Positions 31,123-35,751 of a DNA stretch of 35,751 bases are shown here, one piece after another. The stretch is from Dyella_B sp035508595 (lineage in GTDB: Bacteria > Pseudomonadota > Gammaproteobacteria > Xanthomonadales > Rhodanobacteraceae), in the NCBI GenBank assembly GCA_035508595.1, contig DATJMR010000102.1, forward strand, positions 1 through 35,751, given 5' to 3'. Each line of letters starts with the position of its first letter. The first letter of the stretch is position 1. The position numbers and the translations under genes are program-made. The notes under the pieces were generated by a model. That model had not been told where the DNA came from and did not search any database. It worked only from the letters and a program-made list of their open reading frames with translations.

Positions 31123-31425
31123 ATGCCGGATATCGTCATTCGTCACATCGATCGGCTAATGGCCGAGCGCATCAAGTCGCTCGCCAAAGAACGTCAATGG
31201 TCGATCAACGACGTCGTGTTGCAGGCGCTGCGGCACGGTTTGGGCGTGAGCGAAAGCGGCAGCGTGCTCGCCGAGAACGAAGTGGACGCCATCGACCTTT
31301 CCGCGGGAGGCGGACACTGGGATGCCAGCGAACGCGCCGCATTTCAGGAAGCCATGCAGGCGCTCGCCGTGGCGCGTGCCGAACAGCTTGCGCCCGGCGG
31401 CAAGGTCGGCGAACTGTTGGAGTAG
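31123..31425 (+). CDS. Ribbon-helix-helix protein, orphan antitoxin-like
   Basis: A 100-residue protein. The N-terminus (about 1-40) reads as a ribbon-helix-helix fold: one beta strand MPDIVIRHIDRLMAERIKSLA with a basic strand, then RQWSINDVVLQALRHGLG as the two helices, as in Arc/CopG-type antitoxins and regulators. The rest (about 45-100) is acidic and Ala/Glu-rich (LAENEVDAIDLSAGGGHWD, AFQEAMQALAVARAEQ). In antitoxins such a tail wraps the toxin, but no toxin gene lies on either side on the same strand. The ATG at 31123 has GGAG 12 bases upstream. The stop TAG (31423-31425) directly abuts the anmK stop on the opposite strand (31426-31428). Confidence 0.7.
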   Translation: MPDIVIRHIDRLMAERIKSLAKERQWSINDVVLQALRHGLGVSESGSVLAENEVDAIDLSAGGGHWDASERAAFQEAMQALAVARAEQLAPGGKVGELLE

Positions 31426-32571
31426 TCAATCGGCCGAACGCGGCGCGGGATAAATCGCGCCAAGTACGCGAAATCCTCTGGCGCCGGTGACCGCCGGCAA
31501 GTTGCCAGGCAACCCAAGCAGACGTTGCCGCGCAAGCCACGCAAACGCGGTGGCTTCCAGGTAATCGGGATCGACGCCGTAGTCGGCGGTGCTGCGCAGC
31601 GTGCGCGTGTGCAGCAGTTCCTGCAGGCGTCGCACCAATAGGGCGTTGTGTACGCCTCCGCCGCAGAGCAGAACGTCTACGGCATCGCTGGCATGGGTAT
31701 CAATGGCATCGGCGATGCTACGCGCCGTCAGTTCCAGTAGGGTGGCCTGTACGTCAGCGGGCGACAGCGATGCACAGCGCAATCGGGCATCCAGCCAGCC
31801 AAGATGGAAATGTTCGCGGCCGGTGCTCTTGGGTGGCGGCAACGCGAAATAGGCGTCGCTCAGCAAGGCCGCGAGCAGCGTATCGTCCACGCGACCGCTG
31901 GCTGCGAAAGCGCCATCGCGATCGAACGCTTCGCCGCGATGGCGAAAACACCACGCATCCATCAAACCGTTGGCGGGGCCGGTGTCGAACCCGAACACCT
32001 GACCGTTCGCCGAGAGCACCGTGATGTTGGCGATGCCGCCGAGATTGAGCACTACGCGTGTGTGACCCCCAGCGCGCAGCAGCATCGCGTGCACAGCCGG
32101 AAGCAGCGGTGCGCCTTGTCCGCCCGCTGCCACATCGGCACTGCGAAAGTCCGCGACGACATGGATGCCCGAGCGCTCGGCAATCACGCTCGCATTGCCG
32201 ATTTGCAGCGTAAACGGGTACTCACCGAACGGTCGGTGTCGAATCGTCTGGCCGTGGGATCCCACGGCGCGAACCGCCGCCGCCGTTGCGCCGCTTTGCG
32301 CGAGTAGCGCATCGACCGCGTCAGCAAACGTTTGACCTATGGCGGTATCCAGACGTCCGTAAGCATCCAGATCGAGCTTTTCTTCGTCTTGTGCGACTCG
32401 CAAGATTTGCGTGCGCAAAGCCTCCGGCCACGCGTGGGTCACGGCGTGAACCAACTGCGGCTTGTCTTGCTCGAATCGCACCAGTGCAGCGTCGATGCCG
32501 TCTGCACTGGTGCCGGAAATCAGTCCGATATAAAGCGCCGAAGCGTCGTCCGCGCGCGGTTGTTCAATCAT
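31426..32571 (-). CDS. anmK: Anhydro-N-acetylmuramic acid kinase
   Basis: AnmK phosphorylates 1,6-anhydro-MurNAc from recycled peptidoglycan with ring opening to MurNAc-6-phosphate. The 381-residue protein has the sugar-kinase signature LYIGLISGTSADGIDAALV near the N-terminus, the VGSHGQTIRHRP segment with a conserved His, GFDTGPANGLMDAW and the C-terminal LLCGGGVHNALLVRRL. The predicted catalytic Asp is in the GTSADGID/SADGID motif. The ATG overlaps the mepM end by 8 bases (ATGATTGA), so the hydrolase and the kinase are probably translated together. AmpG-type permease is nearby. Complete. Confidence 0.93.
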   Translation of the reverse strand: MIEQPRADDASALYIGLISGTSADGIDAALVRFEQDKPQLVHAVTHAWPEALRTQILRVAQDEEKLDLDAYGRLDTAIGQTFADAVDALLAQSGATAAAVRAVGSHGQTIRHRPFGEYPFTLQIGNASVIAERSGIHVVADFRSADVAAGGQGAPLLPAVHAMLLRAGGHTRVVLNLGGIANITVLSANGQVFGFDTGPANGLMDAWCFRHRGEAFDRDGAFAASGRVDDTLLAALLSDAYFALPPPKSTGREHFHLGWLDARLRCASLSPADVQATLLELTARSIADAIDTHASDAVDVLLCGGGVHNALLVRRLQELLHTRTLRSTADYGVDPDYLEATAFAWLARQRLLGLPGNLPAVTGARGFRVLGAIYPAPRSAD

Positions 32572-34015
32572 CGCTGCGCTTGGTGGATTGCGCGCGTGCG
32601 AGCTTATAGTTGTTGTCGATTTCCGCGATGCGCGCCAACTGCGGATTCACTACCGTGTTTTTGAACAACGCCATCTGCGCGCCTGGCAACGGCTCGGGCT
32701 TGGGCAGCGTGACGGTTTGCGGATTGCGCTGCACGCCGTCGACACGGAATTCATAATGCAGATGCGGGCCGGTGGCCAGGCCGGTCATGCCGACATAACC
32801 GATGACATCGCCCTGATGCACATGTTGACCGACGCGCTCGTTGGCGAAGCGCGACATGTGGCCGTAGGCCGTGCTGATTTGTGCATTGTGCTGGATGATC
32901 ACGAAATTGCCGTATCCGTTCATCCAGCCGCGGAACTTGATGACGCCATCGCCGGCGGCATGAATCGGCGTGCCGGTGGGCGCCGCATAGTCGACGCCCT
33001 TGTGGGCGCGCATCAAGCCGAGGATGGGATGCATGCGCGCAGCACTGAACGGCGAAGAGATGCGCGTGAAATCGACCGGAATGCGCAGGAAGGATTTCTG
33101 GATCGGACGGCCGTCTTCGCTAAACCAACCGATGCTGCCGTCCGCACGCTTGAAGCGATACGCCGTGTAGCGATGTCCCTGATTGACGAATTCCGCCGCG
33201 ACGATATCGCCTTCATGCAGATAACTGCCGTCGCGATAGACCGTGTCGTAGATCACGGTGAAGCTGTCGCCTACACGCAAATCTTGCACGAAGTCGACGT
33301 CGTATTTGAACAAGTCGGCGAGCTTGATCACCATCGCGTTGCTAAGGCCCGCCTTGTTGGCGGCGGCGAACAGCGAATCGTCGATAACGCCATGCGCGAT
33401 TTGTTCGCGCGTTTCCACGGAACGAGCGACGGTGCTCATGCTGGGCGTGGCGCTATCGAGACGAATGATGGCGCGCGTGGATTCGTCCTTGTCGAAGCGA
33501 ATGCCCTGCAAGCTTCCGTTGCGACCGATCAGGAAGTCGAATTCCTGACCTGGGTGAATGTGGTGCAGTGCTGCCTTGGCGTCGCCGGCATTGTCGACCA
33601 CACGTTGCACGTCGGTAAGACTCAAACCTTGATCTTGGAAAATATCCGACAGCGTTTGTCCGGGGCGCACTTGCACGACGCGCCAGTCTTCCACGGCAGG
33701 TGCCTTGAGCGTGGGTGCCTCGATCTTCGGCAATGCAAGCGGCAACAAGGTATGCGCTTGCGGTTGCACGGCGATAGGCTTCATCGCCGTTGCCCATGCA
33801 GGGATAAGAAAGCCGGATAGCACGGTGATCAATAACGCCGTTGCAGCAAGCATCCAGCGTTCGCGACGCCAGTGAATAGGCGGCTGCTCGCCACCCGTCT
33901 GGCGATTGAACGACCAGTGAGCGCAGCGTTGATAGAAGTGGGAGTGTCGGCGTTGTGCCTTGCGGCGGATGGCCAGTTTGCGTGCGACGCGTGGGTCGTG
34001 CTTGCTCTGAGCCAT
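32564..34015 (-). CDS. M23-family peptidoglycan endopeptidase (MepM-like)
   Basis: A 483-residue protein with a basic cytoplasmic N-terminus, one transmembrane segment (about 53-75, WMLAATALLITVLSGFLIPAWA), a linker, an OapA/LysM-like part (about 110-150, VVQVRPGQTLSDIFQDQGLS) and a C-terminal M23 domain. The zinc residues are in AHKGVDYAAPTG (HxxxD, about residue 337) and the HxH motif GPHLHYEF (about 417); GYGNFVIIQH and YGHMSRF are conserved. Such enzymes cut peptide cross-links and allow cell-wall growth. It overlaps anmK (same strand). The start follows AAGAAGGT. Promoter-like sequences lie upstream in the gap shared with tyrS. Confidence 0.92.
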   Translation of the reverse strand: MAQSKHDPRVARKLAIRRKAQRRHSHFYQRCAHWSFNRQTGGEQPPIHWRRERWMLAATALLITVLSGFLIPAWATAMKPIAVQPQAHTLLPLALPKIEAPTLKAPAVEDWRVVQVRPGQTLSDIFQDQGLSLTDVQRVVDNAGDAKAALHHIHPGQEFDFLIGRNGSLQGIRFDKDESTRAIIRLDSATPSMSTVARSVETREQIAHGVIDDSLFAAANKAGLSNAMVIKLADLFKYDVDFVQDLRVGDSFTVIYDTVYRDGSYLHEGDIVAAEFVNQGHRYTAYRFKRADGSIGWFSEDGRPIQKSFLRIPVDFTRISSPFSAARMHPILGLMRAHKGVDYAAPTGTPIHAAGDGVIKFRGWMNGYGNFVIIQHNAQISTAYGHMSRFANERVGQHVHQGDVIGYVGMTGLATGPHLHYEFRVDGVQRNPQTVTLPKPEPLPGAQMALFKNTVVNPQLARIAEIDNNYKLARAQSTKRSDD

Positions 34016-34094
34016 CGCTAATGGACCTTCTTCTTCTTATTCATCACCATCACCCACCGCGCCCCCTGCGGTACAAAGTATCAATTTGTCGCGT

Positions 34095-34124
34095 ACCATA
34101 ACGACCTTGTGCAAAGTGCGTCAA
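34095..34124 (-). promoter_or_regulatory. Possible promoter of mepM-anmK
   Basis: On the minus strand TTGACG (34119-34124) is 18 bases from TATGGT (34095-34100), about 80 bases upstream of the mepM ATG. The -35 is good and the -10 weak. Confidence 0.4.
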
Positions 34125-34143
34125 CGCCTTTTCGATCAAGGGT

Positions 34144-34172
34144 TTGCGTGAGATTTTCAGTTAACGCACAAT
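34144..34172 (+). promoter_or_regulatory. Possible promoter of tyrS
   Basis: TTGCGT (34144-34149) and CACAAT (34167-34172) are 17 bases apart on the plus strand, about 65 bases upstream of the tyrS ATG. Both boxes match the sigma-70 consensus only partly. Confidence 0.4.
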
Positions 34173-34236
34173 TAACGCCATTCACGGCGGCCATCACCTT
34201 ATTGGCTGCCTAGGCCATCACATCGAAGAGGACCTC

Positions 34237-35448
34237 ATGAACGAGCTTGAGCAGGCGTTAGCCACCATTGCGCGCGGCGCCGACGAAATCATCAAGCAAG
34301 AGGAATTGGCCGAACGGCTCAAGCTGGGGCGCTCGTTGCGCATCAAGGCGGGTTTCGATCCCACCGCGCCGGACCTGCATGTGGGTCATACGGTGCTGCT
34401 CAATAAGATGCGCCAGTTCCAGGATCTGGGGCACACCGTGATTTTCTTGATCGGCGACTTCACCGGCATGATCGGCGATCCCACCGGCAAAAACGTCACA
34501 CGCAAGCCGCTCAGCCGCGAGGATGTGCTGGCCAACGCCGAGACGTATGCCGAGCAGGTCTTCAAGGTGCTGGATCGCGAAAAGACCGAATTGCGCTTCA
34601 ATTCCGAATGGTTCGGAAAGATGAGCGCGGCCGATATGATCAAGCTCGCGGCGCAGCACACCGTCGCACGCATGCTCGAGCGCGACGACTTCGCCAAGCG
34701 CTACGCCTCGCAGCAGCCGATCGCAATCCACGAATTCCTGTATCCGCTGGTGCAGGGCTACGACTCCGTCGCGCTGAAGTGCGATGTGGAACTGGGCGGC
34801 ACCGATCAGAAGTTCAATCTGCTGATGGGGCGCGCCTTGCAGGAACATCACGGCCAGCCGCCGCAGATCGTGCTGACCATGCCGCTGCTCGAGGGCCTGG
34901 ACGGCGTCAACAAGATGTCCAAGTCGCTGGGCAACTACATCGGCATCAACGAGCCGGCCATCGACATCGTCACCAAGACATTGAAGATCGGCGATGAGCT
35001 GATGTGGCGCTGGTTCGAATTGTTGAGCTTCGAAGTGTCGTTGGATGTACTGGCGCAGATGAAACGCGATGTGGCGAGCGGTGTGCTCAATCCGCGCGAC
35101 GCCAAGTTGCGCCTGGCGCGAGAACTGGCCACGCGCTTCCACGACGCGGCGGCGGCGGAGCAAGCCATTGCGGGCTGGCACGCAGTTGTGCGCGGCGAGG
35201 GCGATACAAGCTTGTTGCCGCTCACTGAAATCGTGGTGCCTGCCGAAGGGTTGCGTTTGCCGGCGTTGCTTACCGCAGCAGGTCTGACAGCCAGCAATTC
35301 AGAGGCGAATCGCAAACTCAAAGAGCGCGCCGTGCGCATCGACGCTGAAGTAGTCGAAGACGCCCAGCGTGTATTTGCACCCGGTTTCGAAGCCGTGTTG
35401 CAGGTTGGCAAGCGTAATTTCGCGCGCGTCTTGCTTACGCAGGCGTGA
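34237..35448 (+). CDS. tyrS: Tyrosyl-tRNA synthetase
   Basis: A 403-residue class I synthetase. The HIGH signature is PDLHVGHTVLL (about 46), the KMSKS signature is KMSKSLGNYIG (about 225), and a C-terminal S4 RNA-binding domain runs from about 340 (LTASNSEANRKLKERAVRIDAEVV) to the end FARVLLTQA. The QFQDLGHTVIFLIGDFTGMIGDPTGK segment and the GYDSVALKCDVELGGTDQKFN region are typical of the TyrRS type found in Xanthomonadales and Haemophilus rather than the E. coli K-12 type (inference from memory). GAGGACC precedes the ATG. It is followed by a hairpin with T-run and the promoters of an rRNA operon, an order common in this group. Confidence 0.96.
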   Translation: MNELEQALATIARGADEIIKQEELAERLKLGRSLRIKAGFDPTAPDLHVGHTVLLNKMRQFQDLGHTVIFLIGDFTGMIGDPTGKNVTRKPLSREDVLANAETYAEQVFKVLDREKTELRFNSEWFGKMSAADMIKLAAQHTVARMLERDDFAKRYASQQPIAIHEFLYPLVQGYDSVALKCDVELGGTDQKFNLLMGRALQEHHGQPPQIVLTMPLLEGLDGVNKMSKSLGNYIGINEPAIDIVTKTLKIGDELMWRWFELLSFEVSLDVLAQMKRDVASGVLNPRDAKLRLARELATRFHDAAAAEQAIAGWHAVVRGEGDTSLLPLTEIVVPAEGLRLPALLTAAGLTASNSEANRKLKERAVRIDAEVVEDAQRVFAPGFEAVLQVGKRNFARVLLTQA

Positions 35449-35462
35449 GTTCGTGTGCGCTC

Positions 35463-35509
35463 GCATGCGTGCGAACAAACATCGCACTGCATGCAAGCAA
35501 AATTTTTTT
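35463..35509 (+). terminator. tyrS terminator-like hairpin with T-run
   Basis: GCATGCGTGCG (35463-35473) pairs with CGCAC-T-GCATGC (35483-35494, one bulged T) around AACAAACAT. A run of seven Ts lies at 35503-35509 after AAGCAAAA. The T-run is further from the stem than in a classical terminator and may also be part of the UP element of the next promoter. Confidence 0.5.
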
Positions 35510-35519
35510 CAGAAATCGC

Positions 35520-35548
35520 TTGCCAGATCGGTAGGCACTCCCTAATAT
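35520..35548 (+). promoter_or_regulatory. rRNA operon promoter P1 (candidate)
   Basis: TTGCCA (35520-35525) and TAATAT (35543-35548) are 17 bases apart, just downstream of an A/T tract (35499-35509, AAAATTTTTTT) that fits an UP element for the RNA polymerase alpha C-terminal domain. Confidence 0.6.
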
Positions 35549-35615
35549 TCGCCACCCCGCCGACGCACCTCTCGCGCACGGCAATTCCCCCAGCAGAAGT
35601 TCATCGCGAAGGGTG

Positions 35616-35643
35616 TTGACGGAAGTGTAAAGGGATGTAGAAT
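35616..35643 (+). promoter_or_regulatory. rRNA operon promoter P2 (candidate)
   Basis: TTGACG (35616-35621) and TAGAAT (35638-35643) are 16 bases apart; the -10 is followed by a GC-rich discriminator (GGGCGG), typical of promoters under stringent control. Confidence 0.7.
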
Positions 35644-35702
35644 GGGCGGCTCACCCGGGACGAAACGTCGTTGGGGCGACTGAAGAAAGTGTCGCAAGTG
35701 AT

Positions 35703-35714
35703 TGATCTTTGACA
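35703..35714 (+). promoter_or_regulatory. boxA-like antitermination element of the rRNA leader
   Basis: TGATCTTTGACA closely resembles E. coli boxA TGCTCTTTAACA, which binds NusB/NusE in rRNA antitermination. It is followed by the leader text of Xanthomonadales rRNA operons (from memory). The 16S gene should begin just beyond the window. Confidence 0.65.
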
Positions 35715-35751
35715 GTGTGCGCAGGTGACTTGTGTGGGCGCCTTGCGGTGG

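Overview
The window reads as a chromosomal segment of a gammaproteobacterium of the Xanthomonadales (Lysobacterales), most likely Rhodanobacteraceae (Dyella, Luteibacter or Rhodanobacter type). This placement is inferred from high GC with the matching codon use, gene order (argS-SPOR protein, coaBC-dut-algC, pyrE next to an exonuclease III family gene, tyrS just before an rRNA operon) and protein wording. No 16S rRNA is inside the window to confirm it.

Left edge to 3.2 kb: the end of a TonB-dependent receptor gene is followed by about 2.7 kb of lower-GC, broken DNA. It holds a 5'-truncated SF2 helicase gene (minus strand), a frameshifted TniQ/TnsD-like gene (plus strand), and clusters of a short repeat of about 18 bp at 485-550, 1049-1066 and 3106-3160. 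I read this as the remnant of a Tn7/Tn402-type element lying directly upstream of ntrB.

3.2-12.6 kb: ntrB-ntrC (nitrogen two-component system) and a GNAT acetyltransferase run rightward. A 29-bp perfect inverted repeat separates them from a leftward set, parA-like, sixA, yceI and a phospholipase D lipoprotein. A secreted protein of unknown function, a 65-residue membrane protein and speE follow.

12.6-18.6 kb: speA is divergent from speE; together they cover two steps of the arginine-agmatine-putrescine-spermidine route. A rightward group follows: 3-hydroxybutyrate dehydrogenase, acetoacetate decarboxylase, patatin-like phospholipase and a beta-hydroxyacid dehydrogenase. It looks like a module for using 3-hydroxybutyrate or storage polyester.

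18.6-23.2 kb: leftward genes for a periplasmic protein with an apparent internal duplication, a SPOR-domain (FtsN-like) protein directly after argS, and radC. Between argS and radC is a gap of about 500 bp holding what looks like a small RNA gene with three C-rich hairpin loops and a strong terminator, similar in design to sX13 of Xanthomonas. This is the most interesting item in the window.

23.3-35.7 kb: coaBC-dut-algC (rightward, overlapping starts and stops), a DUF4124 coiled-coil protein, pyrE divergent from an exonuclease III gene that overlaps an AmpG-type permease, an orphan ribbon-helix-helix protein, mepM-anmK (cell-wall hydrolase and anhydromuropeptide recycling kinase, overlapping) and tyrS. 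The window ends inside the leader of an rRNA operon, with two promoter-like sequences, an AT-rich upstream element and a boxA-like antitermination site.
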